A DNA stretch of 64,000 nucleotides. It comes from Candidatus Methylophosphatis haderslevensis. Its GTDB lineage: Bacteria > Pseudomonadota > Gammaproteobacteria > Burkholderiales > Rhodocyclaceae. Where the stretch lies: assembly GCA_016711925.1 (NCBI GenBank), contig JADJSA010000006.1, positions 1 through 64,000 on the forward strand, read 5' to 3'. Position numbers and translations under genes: made by a program. The notes under the pieces were generated by a model, which saw only the letters and a list, made by a program, of their open reading frames with translations, was not told the origin of the DNA and ran no database searches. Positions 25,289 through 33,983 of the stretch are shown here, piece by piece (position 1 is the stretch's first letter; every line of letters starts with the position of its first letter).

Positions 25289-26830
25289 TCAGGTGTTCGG
25301 TGTCCGATGCCCGGCCGGATGGTGGTGGATATGCCCGATGCCCTCGTGGGCAAGCCCTGCCGTCGCCGCCGGATGGGCGTGGTGGCCGTGGCGCAACTGA
25401 TCGTGGATATGCGGCTCGTGCAGCAGAAACTGCGGCATCAGCGAACCGACGACCATTGCAGTCGCACCTGCAACGAGTCCTGCGAGCTGGGCCGGCAGCG
25501 TCACTTCCTGGCCGAAAAGCAGCAGCGCGAGCCAGGTCGATAACCCGAAGAAGATCGACATCAATGCGCCCTGGCGCGTGGCCCGGCGCCAGTACAGCCC
25601 GCAGACCAACGGGACGAAAGCCGAAACCAGCGTCACCTGATAGGCGTTCTCGACCATCTTGAAGATCGACGCCTTGGAGTTGATTGCGTAGAGCGTGACC
25701 AGCACCGTGAAACAAAGGGTAACGGCGCGCATCCAGAAAAGCATGCGGCGATCGGACACCCGTTCGCCCAGCATCGGCTTGAGGATGTTCTCGGTGAAGG
25801 TGACCGAGGGCGCCAGCAGCGTAGCCGATGCGCAGCTCTTGATCGCCGAGAGCAGCGCGCCGAAAAACATGACTTGCGCAAACAGCGGCGCATGTTCGAG
25901 AACCAGCGTCGGCAGGATAAGCTGCGGGTCGCTCTCGATCAGCCGCTCGACCAGTTCGTTGTCGATCAGCGTCGCCGAGTAGGCGAGGAACATCGGCACG
26001 AAGGCGAACAGGAAATACAGGCTGCCGCCCAGTACGGTGGCCCAGACTGCGATCTTCTCGGTACGCGACGACGTGACGCGCTGGAACACGTCCTGCTGCG
26101 GAATCGAACCGAACATCATGGTCACCCACGCGGCGACGAAGCCGAGGATTGCCGCCGGATTGGCAGCCGGCCAGAACTCGAACTTGCCCGCCGCCGCCGC
26201 ATGACTGACCACCGCGCCGACACCGCCCGCCATGCCGGCCACGTTGCCGCCGATGTACAGCATGCCGACGACGATGATGATCATCTGCAGAAAATCGGTG
26301 ATCGCCACCGCCCACATGCCGCCGAAGAAAGTGTAGACGAGGATGGTCGCCGAGCCGATGATCATGCCACCGAGCTTGCTGATCTCCCCGCCGGAAACCA
26401 CGTTGAACACCAGCCCCAGGGCGGTGATCTGGGCGCCGACCCAGCCCAGATAGGAAATGACGATTGCGATGGTGGTGAGAACTTCGGTAAGCCGGCCGAA
26501 GCGTTTGCGGTAGAAGTCGCCGATGGTCAACAGATTCATCCGATACAGCGGTGCGGCGAAGAACAGGCCGACCAGGATCAGGCACATCGAGGCGCCGAAC
26601 GGATCGGCGACCACGCCGCCGAGCCCTTCCTTGAGGAAGGTTGCCGGGATGCCCAGCACGGTCTCGGAACCGAACCAGGTGGCGAACACCGTTGCGGTGA
26701 CCATGTAGAACGGCAGGTGACGGCCGGCGATCGCGAAGTCTTTGGTGTTATGCACCCGCGTTGCCGCGTAAAGACCGATCGCGACCGAGATGATCCAGTA
26801 GACGATGACAAACCAGAACAGGGCACCCAT
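25289..26830 (-). CDS. Sodium:solute symporter family transporter
   Basis: A 513-residue SSS-family transporter with 13 predicted membrane helices. Family segments include DFAIAGRHLPFYMVTATVFATW near the start and TFFGGMWAVAITDFLQ in the middle. SAIKSCASATLLAPSVTFTENI lies in the second half. The C-terminus (from about residue 465) is strikingly histidine-rich (HEPHIHDQLRHGHHAH, HIHHHPAGH), suggesting metal binding. Substrate cannot be assigned from sequence. Confidence 0.9.
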   Translation of the reverse strand: MGALFWFVIVYWIISVAIGLYAATRVHNTKDFAIAGRHLPFYMVTATVFATWFGSETVLGIPATFLKEGLGGVVADPFGASMCLILVGLFFAAPLYRMNLLTIGDFYRKRFGRLTEVLTTIAIVISYLGWVGAQITALGLVFNVVSGGEISKLGGMIIGSATILVYTFFGGMWAVAITDFLQMIIIVVGMLYIGGNVAGMAGGVGAVVSHAAAAGKFEFWPAANPAAILGFVAAWVTMMFGSIPQQDVFQRVTSSRTEKIAVWATVLGGSLYFLFAFVPMFLAYSATLIDNELVERLIESDPQLILPTLVLEHAPLFAQVMFFGALLSAIKSCASATLLAPSVTFTENILKPMLGERVSDRRMLFWMRAVTLCFTVLVTLYAINSKASIFKMVENAYQVTLVSAFVPLVCGLYWRRATRQGALMSIFFGLSTWLALLLFGQEVTLPAQLAGLVAGATAMVVGSLMPQFLLHEPHIHDQLRHGHHAHPAATAGLAHEGIGHIHHHPAGHRTPNT

Positions 26831-26933
26831 GATGCTAATCTCGACCGACGCGGAAAGCGGGAAATATAGCGCGGATCGAGCCGGCTGCGGGACGTTGCGC
26901 CCGCAGACTGAACGTCAAGTCACGGACGCGGCA

Positions 26934-27887
26934 TCAAAAGGTGTAGCCGATTGTCGCGCCCAGGCCCCAATCGGGGCTGTTGTCGCTGAAGCCGGCGATG
27001 CCATAGACCTGCAACTTGAGATTCGGCGCGAGTTTGTGCGATACGAAGAGCGAGGCCTCGCTCACCGGATCGCTGCCAGACAAGAGCTTTTCGCGGAAGT
27101 CGTAGGAAAGCCCGGCGGAGGTCGCGTCGCTCAACTTGTACGAAAACCCGATGCCGGCATACCACGGGTTTCTGAAGTTGGTGCGTCCGCCGAGTTTGGT
27201 GCAAGTCCCGTCGCGCAGTTCCGGGTCGCCCTTCTTGGTCCAGCCCAGCGTCAGGTAGGGCGAGAACTTGCCGAACGTCTGATACAGCTCGGCCTGCGCC
27301 GAGTAGTCGTTCTCGCCGGTGGTAATCAGGCATTTGTCGCGATCGGCGGTGGCAAGCTTGACCTTTCCGCCAAGGTCGAGTCCGACCAGCGATTTGGACG
27401 GATCCAGAACCATGAGAATGGCCGAGGCGGTAACGTCGCCAAGGCCCGATTGACTCTGCGGAACTCGCGTCACGATCGGGGTGGTCGTTGTCGTCGTGGT
27501 GGTGGTCACGGTGGTTGCGCCGGTGTTCGGGCAACCGGCTGGCGGGTTGTCCTCCGGCTTGCCGCTGCCGCTGACCAGACACTCGTTGCTGCCATCGCCG
27601 CGAATGAACTGGCTCGGCGTTGACGCATTGACCAGACTCGTAATCGTCTCGCCGGTTTCGCGGTTCGCCGTTCCCTTGACCTGCACCCACGGCACGGTGA
27701 GCCTGAAGGTCAGCGGGCCGGTTTCGTACTTGAGGCCGATCGGCACTGTCCAGCTGTCGGTCTTTTGCGGGTCGCCGAATTTCCCGCTGGTGAATTCAGC
27801 ACCCGCCGAAATGCTCACCTGCGAGAAAGCCACTGCCGGCACACATGCCAGGCTGATAGCGACAATAGGGGCAAGGATTGTTTTCAT
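26934..27887 (-). CDS. Outer-membrane beta-barrel protein, transporter-like
   Basis: A 317-residue exported protein: signal peptide (AVAFSQ), then amphipathic strands ending in GATIGYTF, the aromatic C-terminus typical of outer-membrane barrels. It resembles proteins annotated as MetA-pathway or transporter family outer-membrane proteins. A low-complexity Thr run of about 11 (near residues 125-137) is encoded by GTGGTCGTT-like repeats. The start at 27887 follows GAGG. An upstream frame extending to 27965 would lack the signal peptide. A sigma-54-like promoter lies 67 bases upstream. Confidence 0.7.
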   Translation of the reverse strand: MKTILAPIVAISLACVPAVAFSQVSISAGAEFTSGKFGDPQKTDSWTVPIGLKYETGPLTFRLTVPWVQVKGTANRETGETITSLVNASTPSQFIRGDGSNECLVSGSGKPEDNPPAGCPNTGATTVTTTTTTTTTPIVTRVPQSQSGLGDVTASAILMVLDPSKSLVGLDLGGKVKLATADRDKCLITTGENDYSAQAELYQTFGKFSPYLTLGWTKKGDPELRDGTCTKLGGRTNFRNPWYAGIGFSYKLSDATSAGLSYDFREKLLSGSDPVSEASLFVSHKLAPNLKLQVYGIAGFSDNSPDWGLGATIGYTF

Positions 27888-27953
27888 TCGTTGGCCTCGG
27901 AAAGAAATGGCTGTGGTGTCATATTGGCGGTTCGGCATTCTACTGCCGTCAAC

Positions 27954-27969
27954 AGCATCGAACATGCCA
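27954..27969 (-). promoter_or_regulatory. Candidate sigma-54 promoter for the outer-membrane protein gene
   Basis: On the minus strand TGGCATGTTCGATGCT keeps the -24 GG and -12 GC with the required 10-base spacing. Two consensus positions differ. The predicted start is about 55 bases before the ATG at 27887. Confidence 0.35.
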
Positions 27970-27988
27970 GTATTCCGGGCATGCAGGA

Positions 27989-29545
27989 TCAGTCACCGCC
28001 GCTGCGGCCCGATTCGGGCCTCACCGTCTTCTCGACCCGTTCGACTTTTCCGGCCTTCTCCACCGTACCTGCTCTCTCGACCTTTTCGACTTTCTCCACT
28101 TTCTCGACTTTGATGTTCCTCTCAGGCTTTTCCGGTCGGCTTCCCCGATCGCCCGAACTGCTTCCCCGATCGCCCGAACTGCTTCCCCGATCGCCCGAAC
28201 CGCTTCCCCGATCGCCCGAACCGCTTCCCCGATCGCCCGAACTGCTGCCGCGATCGCCCGAACTGCTGCCGCGATCATCGGAGCCGCTGCCCCGATCGCC
28301 CGTAATCCCGCCGCGATCGCCGGATCCGCCGCCGCGTTTGCCACTGTCATCGTTGCGAGAAGCATCGCCGCCACGACCGGCACTCGCAGGCCCATCAGTG
28401 GCGGTGTCGTCTGTGCCCTTGAGTGCGCCGCGGCCACCTGTCCGATCGCCGGCGCCACTGCGGCCGCGGTCGAGTTCGACCCGCTCGGCGATGATTCGCC
28501 GGCCTGATTCGAGCCGCCCGACTACCCGGACACGGTTCCCTTCTGCCAATCCGGCGCTCGCGTCACTGCCCAAGCGCACTGCCGTGCCGAGCCGAACCTC
28601 GAATCCGCTGATCCGCAGCGTTTGCGCACTTCGTCCATGCACCAGCCCCTCGACCACCACGGCGCGCACCCGTCCGGCAAACGGCACAGACGGGTCGGCC
28701 CGGCGCTCGTGTACCTGCAAGCGACGGCCGTCCCATTGGCCGCGAACCAGCAGTTCGCTCCCGCCGGCAATGTCGCCGATGCCGGCCACGCCGAGACCAT
28801 CGACATTCGGGCCGCCACGGCCGGCGTGCAAAACGCCGATGGCACTCGACTGACGCAGACCGACGGCCGGTTCGACGCGCGTTGCATGAACCACCCCGCG
28901 TACGTCGCGCAGACCGGACACCCTGACCGAGGCGCCGACCGCAATCCGCGAAACATCGACCCCGGCCGCGAGTCGCACCGGTTGCCCCATCACCTCGAAC
29001 ACGCCGCGCGCCGCATTGGCACGGGTAACCGGGCCTTCGAGCGCGTTGAGGATCGCGATACTGCGCGCGGTGAGCCCCTTGGCGCCGCGGCCCGCCTCCA
29101 TCGCCACCACCTGGCCGAGTGCAAGCAGGTCGAGTTTGCCCGGCTGGCCGTTCATCGATACGGGCGTTGTGGCGTCGAAGTGCACTTCCAACTCACCGAT
29201 GCACACGCTGGCAAATCCGGTAATGGTTCCGACGACGCCGGTGCCCCCAATGCCGGAATCCGCCGACTCGCCGGTGCCGCCGATACCACCGGCAACCGCC
29301 CCGGTGCCGCCTATGCCCGACCCGGCCCGATCGCCGGTGCCACCGGTGCCGCCGGCAGCAGGTACTCCGGTGCCGCCTATGCCACCCTGCGGCGCCCCGG
29401 TACCGCCGATTCCGCTTCCCGGCTGCACGCAAGCCTGCGCGGCGAGCGCGCCGGCCGGCACGAGTCCCACCGCGCCGGCAAGCGTCCAGGCGAGCAGCGT
29501 CCGCAATATGTCGCAGGACCGGCGATCAGGATTGAAGAAGCGCAT
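27989..29545 (-). CDS. Exported DUF5666-type protein with Gly-rich N-terminal and Asp/Arg/Gly-Ser C-terminal repeats
   Basis: A 518-residue exported protein. After the signal peptide (GALAAQAC) come about eight GIGGTG repeats to residue 105. The middle (about 110-375) has several OB-like beta modules of the DUF5666 type (EGPVTRANAARGVFEVMGQPVRL, VRVSGLRDVRG, RVRVVGRLESGRRIIAERVEL). The C-terminal quarter is low complexity: GDRGSSS repeats, then KVEKVEKVE and a charged tail. The ATG lies inside the end of the DUF6502 gene (20-base overlap), so the two are coupled. Role unknown; it probably sits in the envelope. Confidence 0.7.
   Translation of the reverse strand: MRFFNPDRRSCDILRTLLAWTLAGAVGLVPAGALAAQACVQPGSGIGGTGAPQGGIGGTGVPAAGGTGGTGDRAGSGIGGTGAVAGGIGGTGESADSGIGGTGVVGTITGFASVCIGELEVHFDATTPVSMNGQPGKLDLLALGQVVAMEAGRGAKGLTARSIAILNALEGPVTRANAARGVFEVMGQPVRLAAGVDVSRIAVGASVRVSGLRDVRGVVHATRVEPAVGLRQSSAIGVLHAGRGGPNVDGLGVAGIGDIAGGSELLVRGQWDGRRLQVHERRADPSVPFAGRVRAVVVEGLVHGRSAQTLRISGFEVRLGTAVRLGSDASAGLAEGNRVRVVGRLESGRRIIAERVELDRGRSGAGDRTGGRGALKGTDDTATDGPASAGRGGDASRNDDSGKRGGGSGDRGGITGDRGSGSDDRGSSSGDRGSSSGDRGSGSGDRGSGSGDRGSSSGDRGSSSGDRGSRPEKPERNIKVEKVEKVEKVERAGTVEKAGKVERVEKTVRPESGRSGGD
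28139..28320. repeat. 21-base tandem repeats encoding GDRGS(S/G) units
   Basis: Near-identical copies of CTTCCCCGATCGCCCGAAC with 21-base spacing run through this part of the DUF5666 gene. They are in-frame coding repeats, not a CRISPR. Confidence 0.85.
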
Positions 29546-30392
29546 CGTCGTTGTCTCCCGCAGCCGGCGCATCCTGCTGTGAGACCTCGCTGAAGAAGTA
29601 GATACCGCAGGTGAATCGCCGCCGCGGATGTCCGGCTTGGCTGTCCTGCTCTTCCAGTACCATCGCCCGCCGATTCAGATCGAGCAGCATGTCCATGCCG
29701 GTTGTGGTGGCAACCTCGCGCAGTTTAGCAATCGAGTCGGCCGACAGCGAATCATAGTGCACACTGCGTTCGAGCCACGGCTGGCCTTCGCCGAGCAGGT
29801 TGTGCGCCGCCGCCGCCACATGGTCATGGAGGTTGTGGGCAAAGTAGAACGCCTTCTCCTCGAACCCGCGTTGCGGTACGAAGGCTGCCGTATCGAGCAC
29901 CACTTCGTCGTTTTCGTTGACATTGACCACGCCCAAGCGCAGCCACTCGTCGAGCACGGCGCGCGAACGGATGTCCTTGCTGACACTGGCTACCAGGCCT
30001 TCGAACGAGAGTTCCCCGCCCGACCGCGCCAAGCGGGGCAAGCGGCGCGGCCCGCCTGACGGATCCTGATACGCAGGCAGACCGGTCCACGCAGCGACGA
30101 GCTGCGCGCCGAGAGAGACGCTCGGCGGAACTTCTTCGCGGCTCGATTCATCGAGTCCGCGCAGACGTCTGACGTCTTTGCGGTGCACACCGGTCAGCAG
30201 GCTGATCCGGCTATCGGTTTGCGCCTTGCCCGCAATGCTGAACTCGCGTTCCGCGACCTCGACGAATATGCCTTTGAGCAGATCTGCCAGATAGGTGTAA
30301 GTGATTCCTCTCGCCAGCATCAGCCGCACAAGCGGATATAGCACGCGGCGTAGCGCGGCAACCAGGCTGGAAGGAGGTGTTGGCGTGGACAT
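29526..30392 (-). CDS. DUF6502 family protein
   Basis: A 288-residue cytoplasmic protein without signal peptide. The N-terminus (ALRRVLYPLVRLMLARGITYTYLADLLKGIFVEVA) and the segment SRISLLTGVHRKDVRRLRG look like a helical, possibly DNA-binding module. The family is a domain of unknown function. It is the first gene of the DUF6502-DUF5666 operon and is divergent from the kinase/regulator genes. The ATG at 30392 is chosen over an upstream in-frame start because GAAGGAGG lies just ahead in the leader. Function not known; transcriptional or membrane-linked regulation is a guess. Confidence 0.7.
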   Translation of the reverse strand: MSTPTPPSSLVAALRRVLYPLVRLMLARGITYTYLADLLKGIFVEVAEREFSIAGKAQTDSRISLLTGVHRKDVRRLRGLDESSREEVPPSVSLGAQLVAAWTGLPAYQDPSGGPRRLPRLARSGGELSFEGLVASVSKDIRSRAVLDEWLRLGVVNVNENDEVVLDTAAFVPQRGFEEKAFYFAHNLHDHVAAAAHNLLGEGQPWLERSVHYDSLSADSIAKLREVATTTGMDMLLDLNRRAMVLEEQDSQAGHPRRRFTCGIYFFSEVSQQDAPAAGDNDDALLQS

Positions 30393-30441
30393 TGGCTTGG
30401 CTGCGGTCGCGTGAAGTAACACCAAGAGAATAGTCGAATGT

Positions 30442-30513
30442 GGGAAAAATTACCGCAATCTTCTTGACACACATGAAGCCCGGCGCTAAGTTTCGCTGTG
30501 GGATTTTTTCCCG
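30442..30513. promoter_or_regulatory. Candidate enhancer sites upstream of the DUF6502-DUF5666 operon
   Basis: GTGGGATTTTTTCCCG at 30498-30513 is the exact reverse complement of the palindrome at 33827-33842. A one-mismatch relative, GGGAAAAATTACC, lies at 30442-30454. Between them on the minus strand TGTCAAGAAGATTGC (30469-30455) has sigma-54 spacing but GT instead of GG at -24. Confidence 0.5.
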
Positions 30514-30742
30514 TGGCTGCACGATTGGGGGTTCGTCCGGCCCGGGTGCGCTACACCCGCTTCGGGATGTTTCGAGGCTTATGACCCAACAAATCGGGTA
30601 AAGCGGGCCGAAACCACCCACCAAGGCATTTAGCGCATTTTGCATGCCTGGGCCGGGTTGGGAAAGGGGCGGCGCGTCGGCGATGCGCTTCGGACCCTCC
30701 GAACGACTGGCCAAGATGCATATGGCGGGACAAGGACACAAC

Positions 30743-32173
30743 ATGGCGATTGGGATCGGCAGGCTGGCAGGCCGGCTGCAACGGTTGGCGCTGCACGCGG
30801 AAAGGCTCGACGACGGCCAGCCGACGTTTCACCTGCGTCGATGGTTCGGCATCGTCAGTCTGGTGTCGATTGCCGCGCTGACCCTGGTCGGAACCAGCGT
30901 GTTCTCGCGCATCATGACCGACCGGATGCTGCGCCAGGAAGCGGTGCTGACGATGGAGTTCGTGCACAGCACGTTTCTGGTGGAAAGACCCGCGTTCCTT
31001 TATGGCGGCGAACCTTCCCCCAACGACGCGACCGCCTCGGGCATCCTCCTGCACCTTTCCAATCTGCCGGACGTCATGCGCGCGAACCTGTATCTGGCGA
31101 ACCGGCAAATCCATTGGTCGAGCGACGCCACCCTGATCGGCAAGCGCTTCTCCGACAACCCCGAGCTCGAGCAGGCTCTGGCCGGCAACCTGGTGGTCAA
31201 CGAGGAAACCGAAGAACACCAGCATGAGCACGCCAAAGGCGAGCACGCGAACCTGGGCAGAGCGGCCGATGCAAACACCAGTTACTTCGTCGAAATTTAT
31301 GTGCCGATCTGGGATCAGGACCACAAGTCCGTGCTCGGCGCCGTCGAGCTGTACAAGCGCCCGCAGGCTCTGTTCGAGGCGATCCGGCTCGGGCGCAGGC
31401 TGCTTTGGGTGGGCGCAGTGTGCGGTGCGCTGTTCCTTTACCTGACGCTGTTCTGGATCATCCGCCGCGCCGACGCACTGATCCTCAGCCAGCAGGCGCG
31501 ACTGGTGGAGAACGAGCGCCTGGCCGCGGTCGGAGAACTCGGTTCCGCCGTGGCGCACGGCCTGCGCAACCCGCTCGCCGCGATCCGCTCCTCGGCCGAG
31601 TTGGCGCTGGAGGGCGACGCGGGCCTGTCGCGCGACGCGGCCACCGACATCATGTCGGAAACCGACCGCCTGCAGACATGGATCAACGAACTGCTGTCGT
31701 ACTCGCGGCCGGTCGGCGCCAAGCCGGCGACGGTCGACCTGGCTGCGGTGCTCACCTGCGCCTTCGAAGGCTTCAGCCGAGAAATGGAGCGGCGGCGCAT
31801 CGAGGGTGCAACGCAGATTCTGCAGGGGTTGCCCGCGGTGGTCGGCGACTCGATTCTGTACGCCCAGGTCTTCAACAGCCTGCTCGCGAACGCGGTCGAG
31901 GCAGTCCAGAAGCAAGGCTCGGTCGCCCTGTCAGCCGCATTGTCCGACGACGGCAGGCGCATTCGCGTGCGGGTCAGCGACACCGGTCCGGGGATGACCC
32001 GCGAACAGCTTGCCAAGGCATTTCGGCCGTTTTTCACCACCAAGACCAAAGGGCTGGGCGTCGGGCTGCCCTTGGCAAAACGCATCGTCGAGCGTTTCGG
32101 CGGAACGATATCGATCAACAGCGAGCCCGGCCGCGGCACCCGGGTCGATCTGGAATTCGCAGTCGTAGCGTGA
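30743..32173 (+). CDS. Membrane sensor histidine kinase of a sigma-54-linked two-component system
   Basis: A 476-residue kinase. Two membrane helices (about residues 35-55 and 220-240) flank a periplasmic sensor domain. That domain contains a His-rich stretch, EEHQHEHAKGEH (158-168), suggesting metal binding. The H-box GSAVAHGLRNPLAAI carries His272. The ATPase has NSLLANAVEAV, DTGPGM and GLGVGLPLAKRIV. I start at ATG 30743 because AAGGA lies 6 bases upstream; in-frame starts back to 30644 exist. The regulator gene follows after 7 bases. It is divergent from the DUF6502 operon. Confidence 0.88.
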   Translation: MAIGIGRLAGRLQRLALHAERLDDGQPTFHLRRWFGIVSLVSIAALTLVGTSVFSRIMTDRMLRQEAVLTMEFVHSTFLVERPAFLYGGEPSPNDATASGILLHLSNLPDVMRANLYLANRQIHWSSDATLIGKRFSDNPELEQALAGNLVVNEETEEHQHEHAKGEHANLGRAADANTSYFVEIYVPIWDQDHKSVLGAVELYKRPQALFEAIRLGRRLLWVGAVCGALFLYLTLFWIIRRADALILSQQARLVENERLAAVGELGSAVAHGLRNPLAAIRSSAELALEGDAGLSRDAATDIMSETDRLQTWINELLSYSRPVGAKPATVDLAAVLTCAFEGFSREMERRRIEGATQILQGLPAVVGDSILYAQVFNSLLANAVEAVQKQGSVALSAALSDDGRRIRVRVSDTGPGMTREQLAKAFRPFFTTKTKGLGVGLPLAKRIVERFGGTISINSEPGRGTRVDLEFAVVA

Positions 32174-32180
32174 GGTACCT

Positions 32181-33599
32181 ATGAGCCACGCCATACTCAT
32201 CATCGAAGACGAACCGACCATCGGCAAGAACATGGCCACTTACCTCACCCGTCACGGGTTCGAGGTCAGGCTGGCCGCCAGCGCGGAAGACGGACTGGCC
32301 GAGGTAGACAACTTCAAGCCGGACATCGTTGTGCTCGACTTCAACCTGCCCGGCATGAACGGCATCGAAGCCCTCGGGCGCCTGCGCCAGACGGCCGGAC
32401 AGATCAAGACCATCATGATCACCGGCCATGGCAGCGTGGAACTCGCGGTCGAGGCAATGAAGGCGGGCGCCTACGATTTCCTCACCAAGCCGGTTTCGCT
32501 CTCGCAGCTCAAGCTGCTGCTCGAAAAGGCGCTCGGCCAGGAGCGCATGGAAGAGGCCTTGTCCTACTACCGGCGCAAGGATCAGGACCAAATCCGCTTC
32601 AACGACACCATGCTCGGCGAATCGGTGCAGATGCGCGCGCTCAAGCAGACCATCGGTCAGGTGCTCGCAGCGGAGCGCGATCTATCCGATACCGACGCGC
32701 CGGCTGTGCTGATCACCGGCGAAACCGGCACCGGCAAGGAAGTGGTGGCCCGCGCGCTGCATGCCGGCGGGCCGCGCAGCAGCAAGCCCTTCGTTGAGAT
32801 CAACTGCGCCTCGATTCCGGCCCAGCTACTGGAATCGGAACTGTTCGGGCATGAGCGCGGCGCCTTCACCGACGCCAAGGAGCGCAAGCTGGGACTGGTC
32901 GAAACCGCCGACGGCGGCACACTGTTCCTCGACGAGATCGGCGACATGGATCTCGCGCTGCAGGCCAAGCTGCTCAAACTGCTGGAGGAAAAAACCGTCC
33001 GCCGCATCGGCAGCCTGCGCGACTATCGCGTCAACATCCGCATCATCGCCGCCACGCACCGGCCGCTCGAACAGCTGGCGCGGGAAGGCAAATTCCGCTC
33101 GGATCTGTTTTTCCGCCTGCGCATCATTCACTTGCAGGTACCGCCGCTGCGCGAGCGCGGCAACGACATCCTTCTGCTCGCCAACCATTTCCTGAGGGTG
33201 CAAGGCGCACGCTATCGCAAGCCCGATCTGACCCTGTCGGCAGAGGTGCAGGCGATACTGGCTCGCCACCGCTGGTCGGGCAATGTCCGGGAATTGCGCA
33301 ACATCATCGAGCAGACGGTGCTGCTGACGCGCGGAAGAACCATCGAACCGATGCACATCAACCTGTCCGCGTCGATCGGTTCGCCGGCCGATGGCATCGT
33401 CGCCACCGACGAGGCGTTCATCGCCACCGAGCGATTCCCGGCCGACGGGCTGCCGCTGGCCGATGTCGAACGCGGCCTGCTGCTCAAGGCGTTGCACCGG
33501 ACGAACTGGAATGTCACCCGCGCCGGCAAGCTCCTCGGCCTGTCGCGCGACACCATGCGCTACCGGATCGACAAGTTCCAGTTGACCCCTCAATCCTGA
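32181..33599 (+). CDS. Sigma-54-dependent response regulator (NtrC family)
   Basis: A 472-residue activator. The receiver domain (1-120) has acidic pocket IIEDE, phospho-Asp in VVLDFNLPG and Lys in FLTKPV. The AAA+ domain has Walker A GETGTGKE, the sigma-54 contact loop GAFTDA and Walker B LFLDEIGD, plus FFRLRIIHLQVPPLRER. A C-terminal Fis-type helix-turn-helix ends in AGKLLGLSRDTMRYRIDKF. GAFTDA instead of GAFTGA is a known natural variant. It is co-transcribed with the kinase. Likely targets are the flanking repeat-protein genes, where matching palindromes occur. Confidence 0.95.
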   Translation: MSHAILIIEDEPTIGKNMATYLTRHGFEVRLAASAEDGLAEVDNFKPDIVVLDFNLPGMNGIEALGRLRQTAGQIKTIMITGHGSVELAVEAMKAGAYDFLTKPVSLSQLKLLLEKALGQERMEEALSYYRRKDQDQIRFNDTMLGESVQMRALKQTIGQVLAAERDLSDTDAPAVLITGETGTGKEVVARALHAGGPRSSKPFVEINCASIPAQLLESELFGHERGAFTDAKERKLGLVETADGGTLFLDEIGDMDLALQAKLLKLLEEKTVRRIGSLRDYRVNIRIIAATHRPLEQLAREGKFRSDLFFRLRIIHLQVPPLRERGNDILLLANHFLRVQGARYRKPDLTLSAEVQAILARHRWSGNVRELRNIIEQTVLLTRGRTIEPMHINLSASIGSPADGIVATDEAFIATERFPADGLPLADVERGLLLKALHRTNWNVTRAGKLLGLSRDTMRYRIDKFQLTPQS

Positions 33600-33611
33600 A
33601 CGGGCTTCGCA

Positions 33612-33653
33612 CCAAACGAAAACGGCGCGTGGCAACGCGCCGTTTTCGTTTGG
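33612..33653 (+). terminator. Strong hairpin terminator after the kinase/regulator operon
   Basis: A perfect 19-bp stem (CCAAACGAAAACGGCGCGT) with loop GGCA, 13 bases after the regulator stop. A/T-rich outer stem gives a T-rich 3' side. Confidence 0.9.
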
Positions 33654-33714
33654 CGGCGCGCCGGCCCGATCATGCGTCCGCGGGTTCGCAAGGCGGGCGG
33701 TCATCCACCCCAAA

Positions 33715-33755
33715 CCGGGGGATTTCACCCGGCGATGAACGGGGAATTTGCCCCG
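33715..33755. promoter_or_regulatory. Two candidate upstream activator sites
   Basis: CCGGGGGATTTCACCCGG (33715-33732) and CGGGGAATTTGCCCCG (33740-33755) are imperfect palindromes of GGG..CCC type. They lie about 90-130 bases before the sigma-54 promoter and resemble the GGGA-A5-TCCC site next to it. Confidence 0.45.
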
Positions 33756-33826
33756 AATCGATTACCGCTCGCGTCCTTTCCCCTCCAACAACAAAGAAGC
33801 CAGGCAAATCAACGCCTTTAGAGGCG

Positions 33827-33842
33827 CGGGAAAAAATCCCAC
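33827..33842. promoter_or_regulatory. 16-bp palindrome shared with the divergent operon
   Basis: CGGGAAAAAATCCCAC contains the perfect inverted repeat GGGA/TCCC around A5. It is identical, in reverse orientation, to 30498-30513. It sits immediately upstream of the sigma-54 promoter. Confidence 0.6.
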
Positions 33843-33845
33843 TTC

Positions 33846-33862
33846 TTGGCACGCTATCTGCT
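33846..33862 (+). promoter_or_regulatory. Sigma-54 promoter of the secreted repeat-protein gene
   Basis: TTGGCACGCTATCTGCT matches the -24/-12 consensus nearly perfectly: GG at 33848-33849, GC at 33860-33861, 10 bases between. The expected transcription start is near 33873. Confidence 0.75.
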
Positions 33863-33983
33863 ATTGATCAACCGGGAGGGCAAGAAAGCGCCCGAAATGT
33901 ACGACCGGCCCTTGTCGGTTGTTGTCCCAAGAGTCCGCTGCACCCTGATACGAGAAACCACCTCAACCAAGGAGTGACAAACC

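Noticed and set aside
28139..28320. Tandem repeats resembling a CRISPR array
   Set aside because: Period is 21 bases without spacers and the units encode GDRGS repeats in frame.
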